Shown: in pieces, positions 19,085-27,557 of the stretch | Layout of the letters: the number at the start of each line of letters is the position of its first letter | How positions within the stretch are numbered: position 1 is the stretch's first letter | Source of the DNA: Chitinophagales bacterium | GTDB taxonomy: Bacteria; Bacteroidota; Bacteroidia; Chitinophagales; Chitinophagaceae | Assembly (NCBI GenBank): GCA_026936105.1 | Contig: JAIXKI010000004.1 | Location: 124,001 to 188,000 of the forward strand | DNA: 64,000 nucleotides | Direction of reading: 5' to 3' | The notes under the pieces: model-generated | Told to the model about the DNA's origin: nothing | Seen by the model: the letters and a program-made list of their open reading frames with translations, nothing else | The model's database searches: none | Program-made: the position numbers and the translations under genes

Positions 19085-19384
19085 TTATACGGCATTATGC
19101 TTTCTGATCTGTTCTTCCAGTTCTTTTCCTGAAATCAACCCGGATCTTCTCCAGAGCTCTTTCCCTTTTTTAAAAAGAATGAATGTAGGAACTCCTTTTA
19201 CCCGGTAATAGGAAGCAACGGAGGGATTCTTGTCAATGTCAATTTCAAGAATATGAAGATTTTCTTTCAACTTTTTTTTCACTGATTCCAGTACCGGCAT
19301 CATGGTCTGGCAGGTGCCACACCATTCGGCAAAAAAATCAAGCAGTACAGGTTTTTGCTGAATACTTATTTCTTCAGGATTCAT
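19085..19384 (-). CDS. Thioredoxin-like protein (WCGTC active site)
   Basis: 99 residues, a single thioredoxin fold. The active site is WCGTC at 21-25 instead of the usual WCGPC, and the cis-proline loop reads VKGVPTF. It is cytoplasmic as no signal peptide is seen. Its ATG overlaps the stop region of the methyltransferase gene by 4 bases (19381-19384), so the two are translationally coupled. The Pro to Thr change in the CxxC spacer usually shifts the redox potential upwards. Confidence 0.9.
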   Translation of the reverse strand: MNPEEISIQQKPVLLDFFAEWCGTCQTMMPVLESVKKKLKENLHILEIDIDKNPSVASYYRVKGVPTFILFKKGKELWRRSGLISGKELEEQIRKHNAV

Positions 19385-20010
19385 CCTTTCTTCTCAAGGT
19401 TGATGAACAGTTCTGCGCCGGCTCTTGGCGGAATGCTGTTGTAGCAGGCTTCCATTTTATGGATATGAAAATAGGGCTCAAAAAGAACCCTGTATTCCAT
19501 CTCTTCTCCGCCGAACGGAGGGCCGGGCTTTTCAAAGACCACACCGAACAATACTCCGGCCAGCCTGCCTTTGTTATTGAGAATGGAATGCATTTTCTCC
19601 ACGTACTCTTTTCTTCTTTCGAGTACCTGGGCGCAAAAGAAAGTCTGTTCGATGATGAGATCGTATTTCCCTTCATGTTTAAAGAAATCTTCGCAGATCA
19701 CTTTTATCTGGGAAAGGCCTTTGAATTTGTTTTTTAGTTTCGATACTGCCACTTCGGAAATATCAACAAGCGTGATGTCGGTGAATCCTTTTTTTACTAT
19801 GTATTCCGCTTCATAGGCATTGCCGCAACCGGGGATCAGCAGGGCAGCATTTTTATTTTCATATTGATCAATGTAATGGGTGACAGGAGGGGAGGCGTAG
19901 CCAACATCCCAGCCTGTCTGTTCTGTGCGCCATCTTTCATTCCAGAAAGAAGCATCCAGCTCATTCTCAAAATTTTTATTTTCATCTGTTGCAGTATGTT
20001 CCCTTTTCAT
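19381..20010 (-). CDS. SAM-dependent methyltransferase, thiopurine S-methyltransferase (TPMT) type
   Basis: 209 residues. The start FWNERWRTEQTGWDVGYASPP and the SAM-binding motif ALLIPGCGNAYEAEYI, followed by ITLVDIS, match the TPMT/thiol (halide) methyltransferase subgroup. Such enzymes methylate thiols, sulfide, halides or thiopurines. The 4-bp overlap with the downstream thioredoxin gene suggests a common thiol-related role, which is inference. The neighbour upstream, 11 bp away, is a PEP-mutase family gene in the same direction. Confidence 0.85.
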   Translation of the reverse strand: MKREHTATDENKNFENELDASFWNERWRTEQTGWDVGYASPPVTHYIDQYENKNAALLIPGCGNAYEAEYIVKKGFTDITLVDISEVAVSKLKNKFKGLSQIKVICEDFFKHEGKYDLIIEQTFFCAQVLERRKEYVEKMHSILNNKGRLAGVLFGVVFEKPGPPFGGEEMEYRVLFEPYFHIHKMEACYNSIPPRAGAELFINLEKKG

Positions 20011-20020
20011 ATAGATTGAT

Positions 20021-20866
20021 TTATTTAAACCAGTTGTTTACCTGTGGATAGGTAAGGTCTTTTGAAAACAAAGAGGGCCAGTCGTTTCCTGATCTCAGTT
20101 CACCGGCTATCTTTTTTAAATGTTCCAATGTGGCGAGCATGGGTTTTCCGCCGACACTCACCCTGTTTATCTTCAGCTTTCTCAGCTCTGCCACATCCAG
20201 AGTGTTTCCCATCAGTATGTTCAGAGGGAGTTTAATTCCCTTTTTCAAAAAAGCTATGGTTTCCATGTCGGGCACAAAAGGAACAAAGATCCCGTCAGCG
20301 CCGGCGTCTTCAAATGCTTTTGCCCTTTCAATACAGGCTTGTGCTTTTTCTTTCAGGTCGCCGGGAGCCAGTTCAATGGCATCCGTTCTTGCATTCAGAA
20401 AAAGGTTGACTCCTTTTTGCCGGCTCACTTCCTTCACCGCTTTGATTTTTGCTAACTGCCTGTCCAGGTCATACAATTTTTTTGTGTGCGAATCAGCATC
20501 TTCGAGATTGATGCCCACAGCGCCTGCTTCAATGACATCAGCAATGAATTTTGAAAACTTATCAAGATCGTTTCCATAATAACCTGCTTCAATGTCTGCA
20601 GTAAGCGGAATGCTGATGGCTCCTGCCATACGCCCGATCACTTCGATCACCAACTCAGGTGGAGTATGTTCTCCGTCTTTGTATCCTAAAGACCAGGAAA
20701 CTCCCGAACTGGTGGTTGCCACAGCAGGAAAACCACTCTCCTGGAAAATTCTGGCAGAAGCGCTGTCCCAGGCATTGGGAAGCACCAGCATTTCCTCTGC
20801 ATGATGCAATGAGTGAAATTTCTCTGCCAGTTTATTTTGAATGACGTGATCGAATTTGTTTGCCAT
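20021..20866 (-). CDS. Isocitrate lyase / PEP mutase family protein
   Basis: 281 residues, a TIM-barrel of the PEP mutase/isocitrate lyase superfamily. Visible motifs: LPNAWDSASARIFQESGFPAVATTSSGVS near the start, LTADIEAGYY with the Mg2+-binding acidic residues, and INLEDADSH. The KKCGH catalytic loop of true isocitrate lyase is absent, so C-C lyase on a smaller 2-oxo or 2-hydroxy acid, such as methylisocitrate or oxaloacetate, is more likely. It probably starts an operon with the methyltransferase and thioredoxin genes downstream. Confidence 0.85.
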   Translation of the reverse strand: MANKFDHVIQNKLAEKFHSLHHAEEMLVLPNAWDSASARIFQESGFPAVATTSSGVSWSLGYKDGEHTPPELVIEVIGRMAGAISIPLTADIEAGYYGNDLDKFSKFIADVIEAGAVGINLEDADSHTKKLYDLDRQLAKIKAVKEVSRQKGVNLFLNARTDAIELAPGDLKEKAQACIERAKAFEDAGADGIFVPFVPDMETIAFLKKGIKLPLNILMGNTLDVAELRKLKINRVSVGGKPMLATLEHLKKIAGELRSGNDWPSLFSKDLTYPQVNNWFK

Positions 20867-20900
20867 AGATCTTTCTTTTATTAAAATACCGGGAGATGTT

Positions 20901-21434
20901 TTATTCCGGATGGGTCATTTCAATATCAGCATTTATATTCACATCATTGCCAACGACCACACCACCTGCTTCTAAGGCAGGATTGTATTTTAATCCGAAT
21001 TCTAATCGTTTTATCTTTCCGGTTATGCTGAAACCTGCACGGTAATAACCCGAACCGTCTTTGATCAAACCGGTGTTTTCAACTTTGAATGTTTCCTGTT
21101 TAGTTGTTTCGCGGATGGTCAGATCACCTTCCATTTCATATCCGGTACCGCTTATCTTTCTGATCTTTCTGCTTACAAAAGTAAGCTTAGGATGATTTTT
21201 CAAATCAAAGAAGTCTTCACTCTTCAGGTGATTGTCTCTTTGCATCACTTTAGTGGTAATAGACTCTATGTCTGCTGTAAAAGTAGCTTTTGCTGTAGAG
21301 AAATCATGTCCTTCTGTTTCCAGGGTGACATTGAATGTTTGAAATTCTCCTGTAACATTGGACACCATCATGTGCCTAACTTTAAATAAGACCTCTGAGT
21401 GTGCAGGATCAAGCTGCCATTTAATTGTTGCCAT
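20901..21434 (-). CDS. YceI family protein (isoprenoid/lipid-binding lipocalin-like)
   Basis: 177 residues, a single YceI beta-barrel: WQLDPAHSEVLFKVRHMMVSNVTG at the start, FFDLKNHPKLTFVS in the middle, and FGLKYNPALEAGGVVVGNDVNI at the end. YceI proteins bind polyisoprenoid chains or other amphiphiles and are induced by stress or base in some species. No signal peptide is visible, so this copy is probably cytoplasmic. It is 32 bp downstream of the tandem DUF2249 gene in the same direction. Confidence 0.9.
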   Translation of the reverse strand: MATIKWQLDPAHSEVLFKVRHMMVSNVTGEFQTFNVTLETEGHDFSTAKATFTADIESITTKVMQRDNHLKSEDFFDLKNHPKLTFVSRKIRKISGTGYEMEGDLTIRETTKQETFKVENTGLIKDGSGYYRAGFSITGKIKRLEFGLKYNPALEAGGVVVGNDVNINADIEMTHPE

Positions 21435-21465
21435 TGTATGTAATTTTTTATTTTTCTTTTTATTC

Positions 21466-22221
21466 TTAATTCTTCACTTTGATCACTCTCACCTTCCATT
21501 CGTCAGGGCCTTTTTGTAAATATTCCCATCTGAAGGGCTCCTTACTTTCGGCTTCCATCTGGTAATACAAAGGTTTGGGATCATGATCATTGATAAATTC
21601 AAATGCTTCGCCGGGTTTTATGTCGGCAAAAGCCTTGTAAAACATTTCATGCCTTTCGGTAGGCGGGTAGGGCCGTACATCAAATTCGTTGACCACCGAA
21701 AAACCATCATCACCCAGTCCGCTTTTATCTCTTTTAGTAATGTGAACAACGTATTCCCCGGGTTCTTTTTTCTTATAGATCCAGGTGTGCTTTCCTTCAA
21801 ACTTGTTTACAAAGACTCCGTGTATCTCCGCCGGGTCTTCTGTTGAAATAAGTTCCATGGTGGTGTTTTCTTCCATCATGCCGAAACGGTGAAACACGAT
21901 CTGTTTCCACTCGCTTTTATCTGCTTTGCGCAGATCCAGGAGGGTGGAGATGTCATGGAACTCACGGCCATGCGATTCTTCGGTACGGGTAACTTTTACT
22001 TTCCATTCCCTGCCGCCACGGTTCAGGTATTCCCATCCGACCACATCACCGTAAATGGAACGGAATTCATAATATAGCGGGATGGGGTCATGGTCGTTGA
22101 TGAAAATAAAACTTTCTCCGGCAGGAAGTACTTTAAACAGGTGGATCAGTTTCTCATGCCTTTTGATCGGGATCAGTTCCCTTACATCCAATTCTTCAAT
22201 TTGTTTGGCCTCTTTGCTCAT
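21466..22221 (-). CDS. Tandem DUF2249 domain protein
   Basis: About 251 residues from the ATG at 22221 (MSKEAKQIEELDVREL); a frame opening at 22287 would add 22 unconvincing residues. Two DUF2249 units are obvious: LDVRELIPIKRHEKLIHLF ... INDHDPIPLYYEF and FDVRPYPPTERHEMFYKAF ... INDHDPKPLYYQM, each ending in WEYL and WKVRV-like blocks. The single DUF2249 protein is a small TusA-like or hemerythrin-associated domain seen in nitrosative-stress and anaerobic gene clusters. Its exact function is not established; a tandem in one chain suggests an internal duplication. Confidence 0.85.
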   Translation of the reverse strand: MSKEAKQIEELDVRELIPIKRHEKLIHLFKVLPAGESFIFINDHDPIPLYYEFRSIYGDVVGWEYLNRGGREWKVKVTRTEESHGREFHDISTLLDLRKADKSEWKQIVFHRFGMMEENTTMELISTEDPAEIHGVFVNKFEGKHTWIYKKKEPGEYVVHITKRDKSGLGDDGFSVVNEFDVRPYPPTERHEMFYKAFADIKPGEAFEFINDHDPKPLYYQMEAESKEPFRWEYLQKGPDEWKVRVIKVKN

Positions 22222-22367
22222 AATCTTGATTTTGTTCTGTGTTAATATTGTTTCAATGTTAAAAGATAAAAGTAGCGATATATGCAAACTCCGTTTTCCG
22301 CTTTCTGTAAATTCTTTTTTAAATCTGACTTTATGTTTTTCTCTGTAACCCTCATAACCTGCTTCTT

Positions 22368-23081
22368 TTATTTTTTTACCGGAGGTCTTGACGGCCTTAT
22401 TTCAATTTTACTGGGCAAAGCCCTGGGGTTCATTTTTAAAAGATCATACACGATCTCGCCTATATCTTCCGGTTGCAGCTTCCAGGCATCTTCTGCGGAA
22501 GGAATGCGGCCATCAAAATGGCTGCTTACCGATCCCGGCATGATGGTGGTCACTTTTACATCATGATGACGAAGGTCGAGCATCAATGCCTGAGTGAAAC
22601 CCACCACTGCAAATTTACTTGCGTTGTAAGCAGTGCCTTTTTCAAAAAAGTTGGTACCGGCAAGACTGGCAATGGTGATGATATAACCTTTTGCTTTTTT
22701 AATGGCATCCAGAGAAGCTTTCACACTGTTGAAAACACCGGTCAGATTTGTATCAATCACATTCTTCCACTGCTCCGTGCTTATATCTTCGATGGGAGCA
22801 AACAATCCGACGCCGGCATTGGCCACCAGCACATCCAGCCTGTTCCATTTTTCCATGATGGATTTAACAGCATTCTTTTCATCAGCAGGGTCACGCACAT
22901 CCGAACGGATAGCCAATATATCGGAAGCATCACCTTTCAGATTCGAAGCAGCCCTTTTTATCTCCTCCAGGTTGCGGCTGCTGATCGCCACCCGGTATCC
23001 TTTGTTCAAAAGATACTGAGCAATGCCTTTTCCGATTCCTTTGCTGCCGCCTGTGATATATACAACTTTTTTATCTTCCAT
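22368..23081 (-). CDS. Short-chain dehydrogenase/reductase (SDR)
   Basis: 237 residues. NAD(P)-binding TGGSKGIGKGIA at the N-terminus, NAG motif in VANAGVGLFAP, and the catalytic Ser-Tyr-Lys set: ITIASLAG with AYNASKFAVVGF. The Arg after the second strand (SSRN) favours NADP(H). The substrate is not predictable. It lies between the DUF2249 gene and a divergent-free MFS gene on the same strand, with gaps of 100 bp or more, so co-transcription is uncertain. Confidence 0.9.
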   Translation of the reverse strand: MEDKKVVYITGGSKGIGKGIAQYLLNKGYRVAISSRNLEEIKRAASNLKGDASDILAIRSDVRDPADEKNAVKSIMEKWNRLDVLVANAGVGLFAPIEDISTEQWKNVIDTNLTGVFNSVKASLDAIKKAKGYIITIASLAGTNFFEKGTAYNASKFAVVGFTQALMLDLRHHDVKVTTIMPGSVSSHFDGRIPSAEDAWKLQPEDIGEIVYDLLKMNPRALPSKIEIRPSRPPVKK

Positions 23082-23188
23082 CTCTTTGTCTTATTCTGCT
23101 AAACAATTTTAAGCAGGAAATAGTTCAAAATCAGCCCGGTTTTCTTCTCATAAACATATTCCTTCTTTTCATTAAAATTGGAAACCGC

Positions 23189-24382
23189 TTATTTCTCTTT
23201 CCGTAACTGCTTCAGTTTATATTTTTCATAAACCTTCCTCGAATTGAACCAGTAAATGAAAAGAGCTATAAAGCTGAGGGCTGCAGTGAAAATGTAAAGA
23301 TTGGCAAAGCCGAAATGATCAATAAGATAAGCCCCGAGAAGCATTCCGATGCCTATGCCGAAATCAAAGCCCATGAGGTAAGTTGAATTGGCAGTTCCTC
23401 TTTTGGATGCAGGAGCCATATTGTTGTAAATAGTTTGCAATGCAGGAAAAAGAGTGCCGAAGCCGATACCCAGTATAAAAGCCGAAATGCTGTAGGCATA
23501 AATGTTATGAAACAATGCAAAGCTGATGTAGCCGGCGCATATTGCAGAGATGGCGGTCATCATCACGGCATGCAGGTAGCCGCGGTCCACCAGCCTTCCT
23601 GAATTCACCCTGGAAAGAACAATGCCCGATGCCAGGAAAAGAAAAAATATTCCGGCGTTGGATATGCTGATCTGTTTTCCGTACAAGACAGCAAAGGCCA
23701 CCAGTGTGCCCCATCCGAATGAAAGGAATAACTGATTGATGAAGATCGGAATTCCTTTGATCAGGATAAAACGGTCAAGGGATACAGGAGGGATCTTTTC
23801 CAGCTTTTTTCTTCCCGGCACTTTGATAAAGCTGACTGCTGTTACTGCAAATGCCCCCATGATCAGCGCCGAAGTAGCCAGGAAATGAAAACCATAAGCA
23901 TCATAGATCTTGACGGCGATAAAAGGAGCAACGGCCATTGCGATGTTCATGGTGACTCCGAAAAAACCGATCCCTTCTGCACGCCTTGAGGAAGGAATGA
24001 TATCAATGGCTACTGTATTCGCAGAAACGGTGGACAGCCCCCAGAATATTCCGTGAATGAATCTGAGTACCACAAAGAACAAAACGGTGGTGGCAAAATA
24101 ATATCCTGTAAAGGTGATGACGAACAAAGAAATACCTAAAAGGAATAAAGGCTTTCTTGAATAGACATCCACGAGATAGCCGCTGAAAGGCCTCATGAAC
24201 AAGAGTGCCAGCACATAGGATGAAAGGGCTATCCCGATCTGTGACTTGGGCACATTAAGCTGCTCCGACAGATAGATCGGAATGGTGGGCATCAGCAGGT
24301 AAAAAGAACAGGCGATCAGAAAATTGGCAATACAGGCGTTGATGAAATTCCTGTTCCAAAGTTTTTCTTTGCGCTCCGTCAC
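23189..24382 (-). CDS. MFS transporter
   Basis: 397 residues with twelve predicted helices. The cytoplasmic loop 2-3 motif is GYLVDVYSRKPLF and the equivalent in the second half is SGRLVDRGYLHAV. The N-terminus INACIANFLIACSFYLLMPTIP matches drug- or sugar-efflux MFS groups of Bacteroidota. Inner-membrane, proton-driven transport is the family role; the substrate is unknown. Confidence 0.9.
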   Translation of the reverse strand: MTERKEKLWNRNFINACIANFLIACSFYLLMPTIPIYLSEQLNVPKSQIGIALSSYVLALLFMRPFSGYLVDVYSRKPLFLLGISLFVITFTGYYFATTVLFFVVLRFIHGIFWGLSTVSANTVAIDIIPSSRRAEGIGFFGVTMNIAMAVAPFIAVKIYDAYGFHFLATSALIMGAFAVTAVSFIKVPGRKKLEKIPPVSLDRFILIKGIPIFINQLFLSFGWGTLVAFAVLYGKQISISNAGIFFLFLASGIVLSRVNSGRLVDRGYLHAVMMTAISAICAGYISFALFHNIYAYSISAFILGIGFGTLFPALQTIYNNMAPASKRGTANSTYLMGFDFGIGIGMLLGAYLIDHFGFANLYIFTAALSFIALFIYWFNSRKVYEKYKLKQLRKEK

Positions 24383-24461
24383 TGTGGATGGCTTTAACTC
24401 TTCTGAAACACCGGGAATATTCGTAAAAAATTATTATTTGTTGGAAATCGGATCAGAGGCG

Positions 24462-25442
24462 TCAGAACATGGATTCTACCAATTCATTGATATCAATATT
24501 GCTGAAATGCTTTTCGATAGGGAACCTGGACAATACATCTCTGATGGCAGTTTCTTCATGTTCCACATTTACCAATGCGTTTTCGACGACTGTGATCCCT
24601 TTTTCGGAGAAGAAATCACCAAAGATCTTTGCTTTTTCGATCACTCCTTTTTTCACATCAAGGTTCATATCCAGCAAACCGCCTTTGGTACGAATCGCTT
24701 TTTTGAAATTATAATCCGGCGATTTTCCGAAATTCCATTCATGCGTGATGTATTTTTCATCCCGCAGTTGCTTAATGATCTTTTTATCTTCTTCGGTAAA
24801 TTGATAAAGCCTGCTGTCCGGATAAATGGCCAGCACATGATTCATCAGCTTTTTGGTGAATTCTTCAATCGAGATGGGCCTCTTGATATGTTCCGAAATA
24901 TTGGTAACTCTTTTAGGAACCGATTTCACCGCCTTGTCTGTGTATTTCACCGGGTTTATCCTGAGTGCCTCGCTCACATTTCTCATTTCTGAGGAAAACA
25001 AAAGGCAGCCGTGGTGCAGGATCTTGTTCCTGTAAATATGGGCTGCATTTCCTGCGATCTTCCTTCCATCTATCATCAGGTCGTTCTTTCCTTCAAAACG
25101 GGCATCGGCTCCCAGCTCCTGAATCACGTCAATAATGGGTTGAGTGAATTTCCGGAAGTCAGTGAGGTTTGAATCGGAGCCTGCCTTCGTAAAAGAAAAA
25201 TTCAAATTACCCAGGTCATGATACACGGCTCCTCCGCCGGAGAGCCTGCGCACTACCGCGATATTGTGAGCTTTTACATATTCGTAATTGATCTCTGCAA
25301 GGGTATTCTGAAAGCTGCCGACGATGATCGCATTGTCATTCCGCCAGAGCATGAAACAATCTTCTTTCAGGTATTTTAAAATGTATTCGTCGGTCGCAAT
25401 GTTGAAATAAGGGTCCGTAGATTCATGATAAATGCAAAGCAT
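24462..25442 (-). CDS. lplA: Lipoate-protein ligase A
   Basis: 326 residues. The N-terminal catalytic domain shows DEYILKYLKEDCFMLWRN, RRLSGGGAVYHDLGNLNFSF (the RRxSGGGxVxHDxGN motif that binds lipoyl-AMP) and KNDLMIDGRKIAGNAA. The C-terminal accessory domain (about 245-326) matches the LplA type that activates lipoate with ATP and transfers it to dehydrogenase E2 and GcvH proteins in the cytoplasm. Its start is 4 bases beyond the stop of the PPOX-UbiA gene, so the two are one transcript. Confidence 0.95.
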   Translation of the reverse strand: MLCIYHESTDPYFNIATDEYILKYLKEDCFMLWRNDNAIIVGSFQNTLAEINYEYVKAHNIAVVRRLSGGGAVYHDLGNLNFSFTKAGSDSNLTDFRKFTQPIIDVIQELGADARFEGKNDLMIDGRKIAGNAAHIYRNKILHHGCLLFSSEMRNVSEALRINPVKYTDKAVKSVPKRVTNISEHIKRPISIEEFTKKLMNHVLAIYPDSRLYQFTEEDKKIIKQLRDEKYITHEWNFGKSPDYNFKKAIRTKGGLLDMNLDVKKGVIEKAKIFGDFFSEKGITVVENALVNVEHEETAIRDVLSRFPIEKHFSNIDINELVESMF

Positions 25443-25446
25443 GTTC

Positions 25447-26976
25447 TTATTTTTTTATCGCCATTCTGAATTGTTCCATGTCCTTTCTCTTGTGCTCAAT
25501 ATAATTCCACACCCAGGCCACCAGCAGCAGCGATGCTGCAAGAAATACCAGTGACATAGTGATCTCCTTGCTGGCAATGAGAAATGCAAACACCAGAAGT
25601 AATCCGGTAAACAAATGGGCGATGGCCGTGTGAGCATTTCCCGAGATCAGGTCAATGGAAGTTTTCGAATAATTATTTTGTGTATAACGGATCGCCTGCA
25701 CGGCAAAGGGCAGGGAAAGAAATGTAAAATATAATGAATAAGGTGCATAACCGGTCAACGGCAATACGGCAATGATGGAATAAGCTGCTACAAAAAGAGT
25801 GATCAGCACATTCTTTGCTTTCAGTTTTCCCCATCTCACCACCAGCGTATTCTTTTTTGACTTCTCATCCGACTTGGCATCCTGGAATTGATTGATGAGC
25901 AAAACATTTGTGATCAGCAAGGCAACAGGCAAAGAGATCAGGAATGCCTGCAATGAAAAATATCCTGTCTGAACATAAAATGCACCCAGCGTCATCAGCA
26001 CCCCGTAAGTGGTTGCGATCAGGAATTCGGCAACTCCCGGCGCAATATTGATAAACGAGAATTTTCCTTTTTCATCATTGGTGTAAAAAACTCCGGCCAG
26101 CATTCCGTAGGCGATCAATGGGATCAGTCCCCAGCCGCTTTTGAACACCAAAAATATTCCGATCAGCGCTGCGATGATGCTTAAGGTGATGCCGAAGAAT
26201 CCCATATCGGCACGGGATATCAATCCGAGTTGTATCATCCTGGATCCTCCGGTAAAAGGACGGATGCCTTCCACATTCTCATTATCACGGGCGGCATCTT
26301 TCCAGTCGTTGATCATATTGGTGCCTGCCTGTATCATCACTCCGCCTAACAGGGTCAGGATGAATAATGTCCAGTTGAAAGCGCCGGTCGCAAAGTATGC
26401 TATGACGCCGCCCAGCAAAAGAGGTATAAGGGATGCCGTCAATGATAAAGGCCTTACCGCTTCTTTCCAGGCTCTGATCTTTGACTTCAGATCGTCCCAA
26501 AGGCTATAGGCATTTCTGTTCTCATGAAATTCAAAGATCGTCGGCGCTTCTCCCTGTAATATCTCCGGGACAAAACGGTATTTAACCAGGTACGGTTTCA
26601 CGCGGATGAATTCCAGGCGGTCGGTGGCATTGATCTTAAAAAAATTGGCCACAATAGGGGAGCGAAGTTTCATGATGTCCAGCGCTTTTTCACGGTCTTC
26701 TTTGTTGCGGATGATTTCGGCCCTGCCGATGATCTCACATTCTTCCATTTCCATGAACGTGGGGCCCTGGTGGATCAGCATGGCGGTTTCGGGAATATTG
26801 CTCCATTGAATGATCTTGGGATCTCCCTTCAGGCTGCTTACATAAACGTTGAAATTTTCATCAACGCCAAAGTGCATCATCCTCTGACGGGGTGTTCCCA
26901 TGTTGGAGGTGCCTACTGCTGCCACTTCTGCCCGGTTCAGATAATCAAGAACCTGCTGTCTGGTCCTTTGTGCCAT
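25447..26976 (-). CDS. Fusion of pyridoxamine 5'-phosphate oxidase-like domain and UbiA-type prenyltransferase
   Basis: 509 residues. Residues about 1-145 form a split-barrel PPOX-like flavin-binding domain (LDYLNRAEVAAVGTSNMGTPRQRMM ... EIIGRAEII). Residues about 165-500 form a UbiA prenyltransferase of eight to nine helices with both Asp-rich motifs: NMINDWKDAARD (220-231) and DAKSDEKSKKNT. The second half resembles the MenA/1,4-dihydroxy-2-naphthoate polyprenyltransferases but could act on another ring substrate. Single-chain PPOX-UbiA fusions are uncommon and hint at a redox step coupled to prenylation. It is co-transcribed with lplA. Confidence 0.85.
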   Translation of the reverse strand: MAQRTRQQVLDYLNRAEVAAVGTSNMGTPRQRMMHFGVDENFNVYVSSLKGDPKIIQWSNIPETAMLIHQGPTFMEMEECEIIGRAEIIRNKEDREKALDIMKLRSPIVANFFKINATDRLEFIRVKPYLVKYRFVPEILQGEAPTIFEFHENRNAYSLWDDLKSKIRAWKEAVRPLSLTASLIPLLLGGVIAYFATGAFNWTLFILTLLGGVMIQAGTNMINDWKDAARDNENVEGIRPFTGGSRMIQLGLISRADMGFFGITLSIIAALIGIFLVFKSGWGLIPLIAYGMLAGVFYTNDEKGKFSFINIAPGVAEFLIATTYGVLMTLGAFYVQTGYFSLQAFLISLPVALLITNVLLINQFQDAKSDEKSKKNTLVVRWGKLKAKNVLITLFVAAYSIIAVLPLTGYAPYSLYFTFLSLPFAVQAIRYTQNNYSKTSIDLISGNAHTAIAHLFTGLLLVFAFLIASKEITMSLVFLAASLLLVAWVWNYIEHKRKDMEQFRMAIKK

Positions 26977-26998
26977 ATATTCGTTTTTTAATTAACTG

Positions 26999-27006
26999 CA
27001 AAATTA
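26999..27006 (-). promoter_or_regulatory. -7 promoter element of the PPOX-UbiA / lplA operon
   Basis: On the minus strand TAATTTTG, an exact TAnnTTTG match 22 bases before the ATG at 26976. No exact -33 TTG was found at standard spacing. Confidence 0.5.
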
Positions 27007-27125
27007 GGGCTTTGCTCCATCCTTTTGAAATGATCCTTCCACAGAGATTTATGGCAAAAGGAAAAACAGAAGGTATCCGGATTTATGAATTAGGATATTT
27101 TTTAACCTTACTTCCCGGGATAAAA

Positions 27126-27209
27126 GAAGATATTGGTTTGATGAAACCGTTAAAGAACGAAGCTGGGTACAAGCATCACACAAGGTTAGTAGTGAGATTT
27201 CGGCCGGGA
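27126..27209 (+). repeat. Repeat A: remnant of a RAYT 3' end
   Basis: Sequence and coded peptide (MKPLKNEAGYKHHTRLV) match the 3' end of the RAYT pseudogene at 31503-31588 and the short copy at 41087-41129: GATATTGGTTTGATGAAACC, AACGAAGCTGGG, then GAGATTTCGGC. The homologous gene body is missing, so this is a solo tail or a REP-like element derived from it. Confidence 0.6.
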
Positions 27210-27480
27210 AAAAAAAATAAAAAAGAAAAACCGGGTATCTTTTGCTGTACGCTTCAACCGACAGCTGCATTGAAACCCTATATAATTACAGCAATCGCTT
27301 CATTCAATCCCTCAATAAACTCAGGCAAAGGCTTAAATCTGAACGCCGCCAAATAAACCTAACAGCAAACGAAGAGAACCGGGCGGCGCTTCGTTTAAGC
27401 CTTATATGTTATTAGTACAATCCGATTTACCAATCTATAATTTACTTTTTACAATGTTATGTCCCCGGAGGGACACGGCT

Positions 27481-27548
27481 TTCAATGAAAAATCTCCGCC
27501 CTTGACTCGTTACTCTCGCTCAAACCTTTGAACGAAGACATGTACGGG
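27481..27548 (+). repeat. Second interspersed repeat, copy 1
   Basis: Begins TTCAATGAAAAATCTC and contains GAACGAAGAC 49 bases later, the same two blocks found at 30720-30782. The right part is degenerate. A small GTCCC/GGGAC hairpin lies just upstream (27462-27475). Confidence 0.5.
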
Positions 27549-27557
27549 TCTATAATT

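Larger units (their letters stand above)
26977..27557. other. Intergenic region with RAYT-tail and second-family repeat copies
   Basis: Contains a minus-strand -7 element for the PPOX-UbiA gene (CAAAATTA at 26999-27006, TAATTTTG on the minus strand), a decayed copy of a RAYT gene's 3' end (27126-27209), and a copy of the second repeat (27481-27548). A frame of 154 codons on the plus strand crosses the RAYT tail and carries its MKPLKNEAG peptide, but has no intact upstream part. Confidence 0.6.

Noticed and set aside
26892-27356. 154-codon plus-strand frame
   Set aside because: Its first part is antisense to the PPOX-UbiA gene; only the RAYT tail peptide is meaningful, so it is described as repeat A.
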